Source of the DNA: Camellia lanceoleosa
Lineage: Eukaryota; Streptophyta; Magnoliopsida; Ericales; Theaceae
Length of the DNA: 64,000 nt
Direction: 5' to 3'
NCBI GenBank assembly: GCA_025200525.1
Contig: CM045762.1
Coordinates: 83,667,893 to 83,731,892 of the forward strand
Made by a program: the position numbers and the translations under genes. The notes beneath the pieces were generated by a model, which worked only from the letters and a program-made list of their open reading frames with translations, ran no database searches and was not told where the DNA came from. Numbering within the stretch: the stretch's first letter is position 1; each line of letters starts with the position of its first letter. Below are positions 1-10,284 of the stretch, in pieces.

Positions 1-219
1 AACTCCAAAATTTTCAATACAAGAACCAAACACAATCATGTGTTTGGTTTTAGTTTTCTAAATTCAGTTTTTTGAAAATTGAGTTTTTTGTTTTTCATAT
101 TTTTTTAGTGAATATTTTTATTATTACAAAATAATTTTTATTAGACAAAAAAATATTTTTATTTTTTTAGTGATTACAAAATAATTTCAAACTATGAAAA
201 TTCATTGAGAGCAATTTGA

Positions 220-294
<75 letters not shown>

Positions 295-628
295 GTAAAA
301 GCATTAATATAAATGTATTAAACTCATTATTTATTTCTAGTTTTAAGAAATTTAAATTGTTTTTGTCAAATTAAACAAATATGAAATGATGTTTATGATA
401 ATGATATTTATATATTATATTTAGAATTACAACCAGAAAATTTATACAAAAAATATAAGAGAATTATGAAGACAATGATATGTGTTTTGATTAAAAATTA
501 ATTAGAGATAAGAAATCATGTCATTTTATATGAAAATTTTGTATAAATATTCTATAATAAATGTACATCACTAAGTAAATTACTATTTTATATAATAACA
601 CACTTTTAAGTAAATTATTAACAACTTA
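1..628. other. AT-rich intergenic DNA, no gene seen
   Basis: Very AT-rich sequence with homopolymer runs and no open frame of note. The only structured part is the ATT microsatellite, listed separately. Confidence 0.6.
221..294. repeat. (ATT)n microsatellite
   Basis: About 24 uninterrupted copies of the trinucleotide TTA/ATT. Long pure arrays like this are usually length-polymorphic. Confidence 0.95.
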
Positions 629-1565
629 GGGTGTGTTTGATTAGACAGATTGAATAAGGGGGGATTAGAATTCATCGAATTAGAATCTATCAGATTTGAA
701 TCTTCGAACTAAAATCCCCCGGACTATTTGGTTGAATTGAATGTGTGGCCTATGTTTGTTTTTTCATGGGATTAGATGTCTGGAAAGAACTATTTTATTG
801 AATCCAATGTTTGATTGGATGGATTGGATAAGGATAAATATTTAAAAGACTATTTTATCCTTGTAATTTATAATTTATATTTTTTTATTTAATATATAAT
901 TTTAAATTTGTAATCTTTAATTTATAATTTATAATTTAACAACACTAACAAAATTTAATTTATAAGGCCATAATTTTTAATTTATTATTTTTAATTAAAT
1001 TAAATTTATAATTTATAATTTATATTTTTTATTTAATATATAATTTTAAATTTGTAATTTATAATTTATAAATGTTCAAAAGACTAGGGGAAAATGTAAT
1101 AACAACACTAAAAAAAATTAATTTATAAATATTTTTAATTTTTTATCATTTAATTTAACAACACTAAAAAAAATTAATTTATAAATATATTTTTTTTATT
1201 TTTTATCATTTAATTTAACAAAAAAAAATTTAAGGCCATAATTTTAATGAAATTAAATTTATAATTTATAAATGTTCAAAAGAGTATTTTACATTTTTTT
1301 CAATTGTTTACTAAGTAACAGTATGACAGGTAAAATGGACATTTCACACATTAGTCTCATGGGATACTAATCTCTTGAAAACAATCACACCCCCACCCCT
1401 TAGGATTATTTAGTCCCTCATATGAGGGATGTGGAGTCCGACCAGACTCTATGTCCGGTGGACTAAAGTTGCACCAAACTATGGACATCACCCCTCTATG
1501 GGTTCAAGTCCAAACAGTGTTTAGTCCCCTCCCCTCCCACCTAATTCCTCCAAACAAACACCTCC
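629..1565. mobile_element. PIF/Harbinger-like non-autonomous element (MITE)
   Basis: The element starts GGGTGTGTTTG and ends with the inverse of GGAGGTGTTTG. It is flanked on both sides by TTA (626-628 and 1566-1568). A TTA duplication with G-rich terminal inverted repeats is the signature of the PIF/Harbinger (Tourist-like) superfamily. The 937-bp interior is AT-rich with no transposase frame, so it would depend on a transposase supplied elsewhere. The family assignment rests on termini and duplication only. Confidence 0.7.
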
Positions 1566-1618
1566 TTATAGGATACTAATAAGATACTTGATTGTCTACT
1601 ATAAATAAAAAATAAATG

Positions 1619-2544
1619 GGCTTATTACATTTTGTACCTTTCAACTATTATCAAATTGTCTATTTAGTTCCTGAACTATCAACTGTGTCTATTAGGTCCC
1701 TAAAGTATATAAATCAAAATTTATTTAGTTCCTAGACTATCGATTGAATATATTAAGTCCCTAAAGTATTTAATTAAAACTTATTTAGTCCCTAAAATGA
1801 TTATAAAAATAAAATATAAACCCATAAATATTATAAATTAATAAAACACCCTATTTAGTTAAAGTTTTATTTTTTAAAAACAAACCTTAAATTTTATTTT
1901 GTCTTTGAAAAGTGGGCGCCAATCCATATAAATTTCCTTTATAAGGATAAGGGTAATTATCTATGGTATTTTTTTACTTATCTTCTACAATAAATACTTG
2001 CTTACTTTAATATCTAGTATTATATGTTAGTTTTCGTTTATAATTTATAATTAATTGTTTTTAAATTTTTCACTAAGTTCTTTTTATTACTTAATTAATA
2101 TATTATTTTATTCTATTACTATTTGTGGAGAAGTGTTATTATTTAAACTATCCAATTCTACTTCTTCAGTATATCTAATATTCATATAATCTATTAGTAA
2201 AATTAAAAAATTAGACTCTAATATTAATTTAAATACACAACGAAATAAAATATCTTTTGAAGACAAAATAAAAATTTTAAAGATTTTTCTGTAATAAAGT
2301 CTTAATTGGAGAGGGTTTTTTACTAATTTATAATACTTATGGACATATTTTTTATTTTTGTAATCCTTTTAGGGACTAAATAGGTTTGAATTAAATATTT
2401 TAGAGACTTAATACATTCAATCGATAGTTTAGGAACTAAATATATTTTGATTTATATACTTTATAAAATAATAAATTTAATTGATTGTTCAGGGACTAAA
2501 TAGACAATTTGATGATAGTTTAGGGGTAAAAAGTGTAATAAACC
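1619..2544. mobile_element. Long-terminal-inverted-repeat element, non-autonomous
   Basis: The first ~300 bp (1619-1915) and last ~295 bp (2250-2544) are inverted copies of each other. The outer ends read GGCTTATTACATTTTGTACC and, inverted, GGTTTATTACACTTTTTACC. Both arms contain repeated TTTAGTCCCT motifs. Such long arms around a short AT-rich core are typical of Mutator-like or foldback elements. I could not define a clean target duplication and there is no coding capacity. Confidence 0.65.
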
Positions 2545-2575
2545 TTAAAAAATTATATATATGTATATATCTAAC

Positions 2576-2650
2576 CCCCATGAGTTGGTTTAGTGGATGT
2601 AACTTAGAGCCTGCTCCCTCTAGGTCTAAAAATATATATACATGTCTAAA
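2576..2650 (+). repeat. Possible tRNA-derived SINE head
   Basis: The stretch contains GAGTTGGTTTAGTGGATG, which matches the A-box of the RNA polymerase III promoter, followed by an element resembling the spacer of plant tRNA-derived SINEs (CCTCTAGGTCT). The B-box is degenerate and no clear tail follows. Confidence 0.3.
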
Positions 2651-3700
2651 TAGTCCGATTCAATTTCAAATCGAAATCATAACTATAAAATACGTTTCAA
2701 CTATTTTAAGAATTAAGATCAAACCATGCATTGAGAAAACTAACCGAATAAAATAATTTGATTTAGATCAAACTAATTTACGATTTTTTCAATTTTTTTC
2801 TCAGCCTTATAATTGAATTGTCAGTGCATTATTCGTAATGGAGAGGTTGTAATGGGAGTAAATCAGTCATAATAATGTATAAAAGTGTAGATTACGATCT
2901 CAACTTCTAAAATTTGACAATTAAGAGACATTAACTCTGAGCATCATTTTATAAGGATTTGATTTAATATGAACTTTTTTTGGGGGGATATATTACTAAT
3001 TTTCTCTTCTTTTTTTTATTTAATGAATTTTTAAAGATTTTTTTCACAAATTTTATATTTTTTTAAAATTATATCGAGATGAAGTAAATCTAAAAATTAT
3101 ATAAAAAAATGATCAAAGTATGAACAACAATTCACTAAAAATAAAAACAAATATGAACTAAAAATTTAAAAAATTATTTTTGAAAACCCCAAATAAAAAT
3201 ATTTTATTTGGTATTTTATTTTATTTGGTATTAAAAATATTTTACGAATTATTTTGGTATTTTATTTTTCTCACTTTTGTTCAAGTATTCAATTTTTTAA
3301 AAATTAAATATTTAAGATATTTCTTATTTTTTATTATACATGAAATTCTTTATTACAAAAAATTATATTTAATTTAAATTATATTTTAATATTAATTATA
3401 TTAAATTTTTTTATTATACACGTAATGTAATTATAGTTATATACCATACGTATGAACAGTTCAAAAAAGATATTAAAAAAAATCAATATAATTAATCTAT
3501 TAATTTTTGCTTATTCCAATCATAGTGTACTTATATTTAATTTTAAAACTAAGTTATTATTTTTTTGTTAATTAATATGAGAGTAATTACAAATATAATA
3601 AATATTATATCGTTAAACAAATCACTTCCCACAAACAACCAATATTAATTACATATAACCCAATAATGGGGGATAAATAAATTATCATAAAAGATATCAA
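2651..3700. other. AT-rich intergenic DNA, no gene seen
   Basis: Runs of A and T with many stops in all frames. The longest open frame (3180-3377, plus strand) is made of Phe, Leu, Ile and Lys codons from biased composition and is not a credible gene. Confidence 0.55.
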
Positions 3701-3714
3701 ACTCCTCTAGACAG

Positions 3715-3777
3715 GAGTTAAACTCGCAATCTCAAATCACAAAAAGGATTACACAAACACTAGACCAAATGCCCTAT
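3715..3777 (-). repeat. tRNA-like remnant or SINE head with A and B boxes
   Basis: Read on the minus strand, the segment begins near TTTGGTCTAGTG (A-box) and about 31 nt later shows GAGTTTAACTCC (B-box). That is the normal A-to-B spacing of RNA polymerase III internal promoters. There is no complete cloverleaf, so it is a tRNA-derived retroposon head or degraded tRNA pseudogene, not a working tRNA. Confidence 0.4.
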
Positions 3778-3779
3778 TT

Positions 3780-4500
3780 TCTTAAAAATAAATTTGGATA
3801 TCTTCCATTTCTACATAATTTTTTTTTAAATGAATAAAAAAGAAAGTTAACTAATTAGAATCGCTTTTAATTTTATATTAATAATTCTCTTTCCAATCTA
3901 TCTATTGTTTTCAATATAAATATAAGGGTTTATTTTACTATATTATAATTTAATATCATATCTCAAAATAGTTGTGTGTATGCTACATTTAGTTATATTT
4001 TGTGATTATAAGTTATTTGAAATAATAAAAAAAAAAATGCATGAAAATTACAATTAAGAACATTCTTAGACATTTTGTTTGGGGAATTAAAGTTTATCAA
4101 AACTTCATTAGAAATCCAAGTTTACACATTTGTACGAAGAAAACTATATTTGTCAAAATCATTATACCATTAACTATACCAAATCTTTTGAATATCATGA
4201 AACTATGTTCGAATTGTATACCTTAAGTAATCTAGAGATAAAAATATTTGGAGCAAATGGCACTTCTTTGTTAAAATTAAATCTAGTAAAATTTAAAATT
4301 TTAATTTTAATTTTCATAGAAATGTTTTTAAAATATTGTTATCTACATTTAATATATATATATATATATATAAGTTGGTGGAATTTAGGCAATATGCCTA
4401 TGTGTTGGTTTAATTTATTAAGACAAAATATTTAAATTGTTATGAGTTTGCTTTTATTATTTATTTATTTATTTATTTTTGAACTATAGTTTGCTTTTAT
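3780..4500. other. AT-rich intergenic DNA, no gene seen
   Basis: No gene-like frame. There is a short (TA)n run near 4350-4372 and an ATTT repeat near 4456-4480. Confidence 0.5.
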
Positions 4501-4755
4501 TCCTAAAAGGAAAAATTACCAGTAAATCCTATGTGGTAGAAAGTTAAACCATTTAGTCTTACAAGTTTTCTTATGCACCATTTAGTCCCACTATCTACAT
4601 CAACAACATCATTAACATCATCAAAACATTAACAATATTAACTGCACCAATAGATAATATCAAACATTAACAAAACATCATTCAAAAAAAAAAAAAAATA
4701 TTAACATGAACATCATCAACATCAACAATCACCCAAAAAAAAGTCACATTTATAA

Positions 4756-4780
<25 letters not shown>
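4756..4780. repeat. (CT)n microsatellite
   Basis: Pure CT repeat within the leader-like part of the foldback element. CT tracts are common in plant 5' untranslated leaders. Confidence 0.9.
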
Positions 4781-4789
<9 letters not shown>

Positions 4790-5018
4790 GCTGTCTACAC
4801 CCTTCTCTTCTTGTCCTTTTCTTTCCTTCTCTTTCTCTTTCTCTGCAACTATCCTCGGAGACACAATCCAAAGCAGTTCCATCTCTAAGCCTCTTTTTTT
4901 CTTCCTTTCAAAGCCACATTACAAGTACTCATCAACATCTCTCTACAACCTACATTTTGTTGTCGATCCTACTAAACTCCATTTGGGTCTCACAGAAAGA
5001 AGGAAAAACAACCCATTA

Positions 5019-5126
5019 ATGGAGTCCTCATCACCACTCATCTCAATTCATCAAAACCCACATCCAGAATCACCCAGATCTGCAGAGGCGATAGTGTATG
5101 GTGGCGGATTTAGGGATCGCGAGTGA
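5019..5126 (+). CDS. Short ORF, possible captured first exon (35 aa)
   Basis: The ORF begins ATGGAGTCCTCATCACC, encoding MESSSPLIS, and ends at TGA after 35 codons. It sits right after a CT-rich leader-like stretch and codes for a Ser/Pro/His-rich N-terminus of the sort seen on many plant proteins. I do not recognise the protein. It may be the 5' end of a gene captured by the surrounding foldback element. It is too short to be confident of translation. Confidence 0.25.
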   Translation: MESSSPLISIHQNPHPESPRSAEAIVYGGGFRDRE

Positions 5127-5469
5127 GAGAGAGAGCGATGAGGAAGAAGATAAAAAGGGCCAAGGAAGGGAAGGAACCGGAGAAAAAGATTGATGTTATT
5201 GTTGTTGATGTTTTTGTTTTTTGTGCGATCTTCCTCTGGACTGCCTCCAGAGCAGGTCCGCCTCAGTCGGCGATGGAGACAGAGGGGTCGCGGAGGCAGG
5301 CGTAAATGCCGCCGGATGCGACGGCGACTGCAGCGGCGGCGCGAAAGCGGTGGAGGCGAATGAAGGTGGCCATGGCGATGGATGTTTCGGAGATACGGAT
5401 CCCAGAATCAATGTGTTGGAGAATATCACAAATCTGATATTCGATCCGATTTGAGTGAAGAACATCACT

Positions 5470-5830
5470 GTGTTGATGATGTTTGATCTGTTTTGATAAT
5501 GTTAATGTTGATCTGTTTTGTTAATGTTGATCTATTTTGAAGATGTTAATGTTAATGTTTGATGTTTGATCTGTTTTGATGATGTTAATGTTGATCTGTT
5601 CTGTTAATGTTGATCTGTTTTGATGATGGTAATGTTAATGTCAATGTTTTGATGATGATGTTAATGTTTTGATGTTTGATCTGTTTTGATGATCTTAATG
5701 TTAATGTCAATGTTTTGATGATGATGTTAATGTTGATCTGTTTTAATGATGATGTTAATGTTGATATGTTTTGATGATGTTGGATGTTTGATGTTGTTTT
5801 GATAATGATGTTGTGATGTTTGATGTTAAT
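5470..5830. repeat. Degenerate tandem repeat, GTTAATGTTGATCTG family
   Basis: Many imperfect direct copies of a 15-40 bp unit built from GATGATGTTAATGTT and GATCTGTTTTGAT. The inverse of the same motif appears near 4600-4720, in the other arm of the foldback element. Confidence 0.75.
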
Positions 5831-5915
5831 AGGACCTTTCAGTCTATAAGAAATCTTTTAGGACTAAATAGTGTATAAGTTATTAATTTAGGATTTATTG
5901 GTGCATCACCCTTCT

Positions 5916-6494
5916 TAAAAATACTAATTATTGTTTCATTGGAGATAAATAGCAATAGTATAAATGAAGTATATTCTTGCTTATGAATAATTTTTTTGTA
6001 AATTGATTATATTTAAATATACATTAACGAAGTCCAAACATATTAATTTGCATGATACTAATTTGTCACAAATGGTTAAACTCCTTAAGTAAATTTACAC
6101 AATTAATTTTTTTATCAGATGTTTTGTATAACTAAACATTGTTCGATTAAAAATTTGATGTATTTATATAATTTGATTATTCTTATACATTTTTTTTTTT
6201 CCATAAAAAAATAGTAATTGTGATACTTGCATAGAAGATGTCTAACTATTTTGTATTTAAGGTAACTAACCAATTATGAAAATTTTGATTACATGAAGTT
6301 TTTCTATTGTTGAAATTTAAATTAAGGTTTATGTATCATTAAAGATTTTTGAAAAGAACAAATTTAAAAAACTTACAAATGTACATAACATATTATGTTA
6401 TTTAAAACAAAACAATACCAAATTAGAAAGAATCAATATGTTCATATTGATGAACTAGCATATCATCTGTGCTATGCATGAAATAAAATAACAT
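5916..6494. other. AT-rich intergenic DNA, no gene seen
   Basis: No supported coding frame or repeat structure was recognised here. Confidence 0.5.
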
Positions 6495-7015
6495 ACTATC
6501 TTTTAAATAAGATACAAATTATTTACATTCAATCCTTCTTTCTTTTCTTATATATATATATATATATATATATTTCACTACTCATAAGTAAATGGGTGAA
6601 TTATACTAATAGTCTCTGTAATTTAGGACTTGTGTCACTTTGGTTCCTAATTTTTCAATTATAATATATTTAACCTTAAATTTTGAATATTGTTCTAAAT
6701 AAAGACAATCAAAGACGTTTCATTTGCAAACTGTCCATTTCAATGGCAAAATAATTTGTATCTTATTTAAATAAGAAACAGATTATTTATATTCAATCTT
6801 TCTTTTCTTTTTTCTTTTTCTTTTTTTTTACTGCTCATAAGTGAAAGGGCAAATTACACTAATAGTCTCTGTAGTTTGGAACTTGTATCACTTTAGTCCC
6901 TGATTTTTCAATTGTAATACATTTGATAATGAATTTTGAATCTTGTTTCAAAGAAGGATAATTTAACAAGGACAATCAACGATGTTTCCATTGTAAACAA
7001 TCCATTTCAATGGCA
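6495..7015. repeat. Direct tandem duplication, ~260-bp unit
   Basis: 6495-6755 and 6756-7015 are diverged direct copies. Both contain ACTAATAGTCTCTGTA and CCATTTCAATGGCAAAAT in the same order. The unit spans the left terminal repeat of the element at 6594-7868 plus ~90 bp outside it, so the end of the element was duplicated with flanking DNA. A (TA)n tract at 6549-6573 lies in the first copy only. Confidence 0.7.
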
Positions 7016-7868
7016 AAATCGTAATATAATTTATTTTGTATTAGTTAACTTATATGTTGTTTGAAATGTAATAATTTTTTTTTTTTTAATGAATAATGTT
7101 GGAATTTTCTTGATTATAAAATTCTGTTTGGTTTAGTTTTCATAATCTATCTTCAATTTTTTTTTTCTAAGAAACTAAAAATTAAATTAGTGAAAAAAAA
7201 TTAAAAACACATTATTTTTTATATAATTTTATTTTTTGGGAGGGTAGAAATAATTTTTTTTAAATAATTTTTTGTATATTTATTTTCGTTAAATTAGTTT
7301 ATATTTTTTTAAAAAATTAAATATAGCGACAATTTTGATGCCATTATTAAACTAATCCATTAAATCGAAAAATTCAAAACTAAAAATATTTCAGATATTA
7401 AACATATTGATTACACATTGAAAGCCTAATAACCATCCATGACATATTAACCGTATTTATTAACAACAAATATAACCATTTATTACATGATAACTATTCA
7501 AAAAAATCAACAAAAACAACCACTCATTACATGATCATTATTCAAACATATATTAAAAATTAATTTGGTAAAAAAATATTTTAAAAAAAATGTAAAAAAG
7601 TTATCATTTTTATATAATGTTATCTTTGATTGGTAGAAATAATTTTTAAAAATTCAAAAATAATTTTTTGACATTTATTTTTGTCAAACTAGGTTATTTT
7701 TTTATTAAATTGATGACTTTATTCATAGAATGAAGCAACAATGTTTTCAATTATTCTTATTTATAATGAGATTCAAAATTTCGGATCAAATATATCACAA
7801 GTAAAAGGTCAGTGGCCAAAATAACACAAACTCCAAGCTACAGGAACTGCTAATAATTCACTCTAAGT
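6594..7868. mobile_element. Terminal-inverted-repeat element, non-autonomous
   Basis: The left end (GGTGAATTATACTAATAGTC, about 6594) is inverted at about 7740-7868, where the inverse reads AGTGAATTATTAGCAGTTCC. Pairing continues for more than 100 bp. The interior is AT-rich without an ORF. No superfamily can be assigned, because I could not fix the target duplication. Confidence 0.55.
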
Positions 7869-8460
7869 AAAAAATTATAAATTTATGAGTTGTATATTAA
7901 TTACTTCTTCTCTCCATCCAAACAAAGTCACTAATCAATGTGTTTTTAATGTTTTTTTTTTTTTTTTTTTTAAACAAAGCGCAAACCCTGATGCAAAAAT
8001 ATACACACACCAAATTATGACCCTCTCCATTCCAAAAGTTCTGTCATACAAATAAGACCTGTTTCTGTCATACAAATAAGACCTGTACACACTTAAATAA
8101 CACTACAATTGACGCACATTCATATACAAATACCTATAAACACAACAGCAAATAAAATTAACATAAATTTAATACGTACTTGCTCACTGTTCATTGCATG
8201 ATATGGAGAATCAAGTTCTTGAAATGAATGTTTCAAGAATCAACTGAATCATCACCAGTATATATAAACTTAGCACTTCTACTTCAAGCCTATCAATCAA
8301 TTATTCATAATGAATTGCTTATTAGCTTCTTTTTTTTTTTTTTTTTTTTTTTTTTTTACGAAAATCTTAATTGTTGATTCTCAACAATTAAGCACCTATT
8401 TACTGGCCATACAATGGCTGCACTCGTTTTGTCAAACCTCCGACAGCAAGTGTGCACATC

Positions 8461-8610
8461 CAATCCCCAAACAGTTTAAAAAAACACAGACTGTGGGGGA
8501 GGGATTATCAAGAGGAGTCTGGATTGTCTGCCATGGTAATCCCCAAACAGTTTAAAATACATGGACTGTGGGGGAGGAATTCTCAAAAAGAGTCCGGATA
8601 TCTGCCGTGG
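8461..8610. repeat. Direct duplication inside the left arm
   Basis: Two ~76-bp direct copies, each running from AATCCCCAAACAGTTTAAAA through GACTGTGGGGGAGG to TCTGCCRTGG. The right arm has a single copy, so the duplication arose after the arms formed or was lost from one of them. Confidence 0.75.
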
Positions 8611-8982
8611 TTTCCTCCAACGACTTCTGCGGCGGTCCAAAACAACGTGGTTTTGTATTTTTTTTTTTGTGTGCCTCCTTTTGCTTTTGAGCCTCTTTTC
8701 CTTCTCTCTTAGCTCTCAAATCAGAGATGAAGACGCCCTCCTCCTCCTCTTCTTCTTCTTCTTCTTCTTCTTCCCTGAAATCAATCGCCTTCACTCTTCC
8801 TACAGAGATAGAGGAGCAACAATCATACAATTGATGGATTCAACTCAGCACCATCACCAAAATTTGTAAAATTATCTACACCTATTCCTCTGTTATCCAA
8901 GATTGAACTCACTTTAATTGGTGGATTCATTCGAAAGTCTTTTCAGGTGTCTAATATTTGTTTATTTCCATCTAATTTGTAG

Positions 8983-9160
8983 GTATATACAAGTAGGGAA
9001 TGCTGTTGCATTTCCAGTATCCATGGCATTGGGAAGTATATTGGCAAAGGGAAGCCAAGGAGTCTCAAATTATGAACCCTTGACAACAATTGATCTGAAA
9101 TTCCCCGAGTCTCGCACAATTGTCTGCGTGAAGAGCATTGGATTAATTAACCATTCTTAA
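8983..9160 (+). pseudogene. Chromomethylase-like C-terminal exon fragment
   Basis: A TCTAATTTGTAG acceptor precedes a frame beginning RYIQVGNAVAFPVSMALG and ending at TAA (9158-9160). The block QVGNAVAxPVxxALG matches motif X of C5 cytosine methyltransferases as found in plant chromomethylases (CMT). The following residues (QGVSNYEPLTT) also resemble a CMT tail. Chromomethylases are nuclear enzymes that methylate CHG/CHH cytosines at H3K9-methylated chromatin. Here only the last ~58 residues remain. The catalytic PCQ loop, chromodomain and BAH domain are absent, so it cannot be an enzyme. It lies in the loop of a foldback element, consistent with transposon-mediated gene-fragment capture. The identity comes from motif recognition, not alignment. 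Confidence 0.65.
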
Positions 9161-9704
9161 AGTGAGTTCAATCTTGGCAAAATTATCTACCCCTCTTAAA
9201 GTAATGTTGAACCAGATCTGAATTTCATTCAAAAGAAATACCAAAATTGCAGATACGAACACTGCTGGAGCAATTCAATATCAGATCCGAACCAAACTTA
9301 AGCCAATCAAACTCATATTAGTACAAATCAAACCACTTCGAACACAAATTTGAGAGATTCAGACCAAAAGAGGGCCTCAATCAAACCTTCTGAACACATA
9401 TATGAAGGAATCGAACCAATTTGATCAAAAAGAAGGCTTCACTCTAGCCTTTCGAACACAAATACGAAGGCAGCGAACCAATCGAATCAGATCTGAGGGG
9501 CTTCAGAAATCCCTCCCACACTAATCGAGCACAGATTCAGAGTATTTTGGAGCATTCAACACACATAAGGAAGTTAATTGAACTCTAAAAGTCATTCGTG
9601 ATGGTCGTTCAACTTTCAATCTGAGAGCGATTTGCATTTCAGCAAGCAGATTGAAGTTCTTATTGAAATTCACACCAAAAATTGTTCAATTACGGTTCGA
9701 AATG

Positions 9705-9707
<3 letters not shown>
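9161..9707. other. Loop of the foldback element, no gene seen
   Basis: Sequence rich in TTCGAACACAAAT-like repeats. It starts with an inverted copy of the AGTGAGTTCAATCTTGG segment near 8900. No coding frame is supported. Confidence 0.45.

Positions 9708-9750
<43 letters not shown>
9708..9750. repeat. (GA)n microsatellite
   Basis: Pure GA repeat followed by GAGGAGGAGG. On the minus strand it would be a CT-rich leader-type tract. Confidence 0.9.
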
Positions 9751-9753
<3 letters not shown>

Positions 9754-10284
9754 GAGGAGGCGGCTGAGGAACTTACAGTTTCTTCATCTTCGTCTCTCTG
9801 ATTTGAGAGCTAATAAGAGAGAAGGAAAAGAGGCTCAAAAGGAGAAGGGAAAAAAAAAAGAGAGTCCAAAACGACGTTGTTTTGGACCGCTGCAGGAGTC
9901 ACCGCAGAAAGTCAAGAATCCCTCCCCAGAGTCTGTGTATTTTAAACTATTTGGGGATTGGATGTGCACACCTGCTGTTGGGGGTTTGACAAAACGAGGG
10001 CAGCCATTGTATGGCCAGGAAATAGGTGCTTAATTGTTGAGAATCAACAGTTTAGATTTTCGTAAGCAAAAAGAAAACTAATAAGCAATTCATTGCGAAA
10101 AATTGATTGATAGGGTTGAAGTTAAGGCTTGAAGTAGAAATGTAAAGCTTATATATACTGGGATGATTCAGTTGATTCTTGAAACATTCATTTCATGTTC
10201 AAGATAGTTTCGGACACAACTCTTGCATGAATCAATTAAATAATTTATTCATTCCTTTCGTGCTCCCATCCAATTTGGATTGTA

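Larger units (their letters stand above)
4508..5915. mobile_element. Foldback element carrying gene-like GC-rich cargo
   Basis: The outer ~80 bp at each side are inverted copies: ACCAGTAAATCCT near 4520 pairs with the inverse of ACCAATAAATCCT near 5895, and both include CCATTTAGTC/CTATTTAGTC. Inside the arms lie complementary repeats rich in CATCATTAACATCAT (left) and GATGATGTTAATG (right), so the whole unit can fold on itself. The centre (about 4740-5470) is GC-richer and resembles a promoter, 5' leader and start of a gene. This fits a Pack-MULE-like element that has captured host sequence. I found no transposase and could not define a target duplication. Confidence 0.5.
8191..10235. mobile_element. 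Large foldback/Pack-type element with gene cargo
   Basis: The left arm (about 8191-8735) and right arm (about 9785-10235) are inverted copies. Examples are GAATGTTTCAAGAATCAACT at about 8226, whose inverse lies at about 10165, and shared blocks around CAATCCCCAAACAG, CCATACAATGGCTGC and CCTCTTTTCCTTCTCTC. The loop holds an exon of a chromomethylase-like gene (8983-9160) and a (GA)n tract. A TATATATA motif in each arm points inward. There is no transposase. This resembles a Pack-MULE or foldback element that duplicated host DNA. The exact termini and target duplication were not resolved. Confidence 0.6.

Noticed and set aside
3715..3777. Functional tRNA gene
   Set aside because: A and B boxes are present but no complete cloverleaf or acceptor stem can be formed.
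8310..8869. Several frames through T-rich and CTT-rich stretches
   Set aside because: Phe/Leu runs from homopolymers and microsatellites within a foldback arm; not genes.
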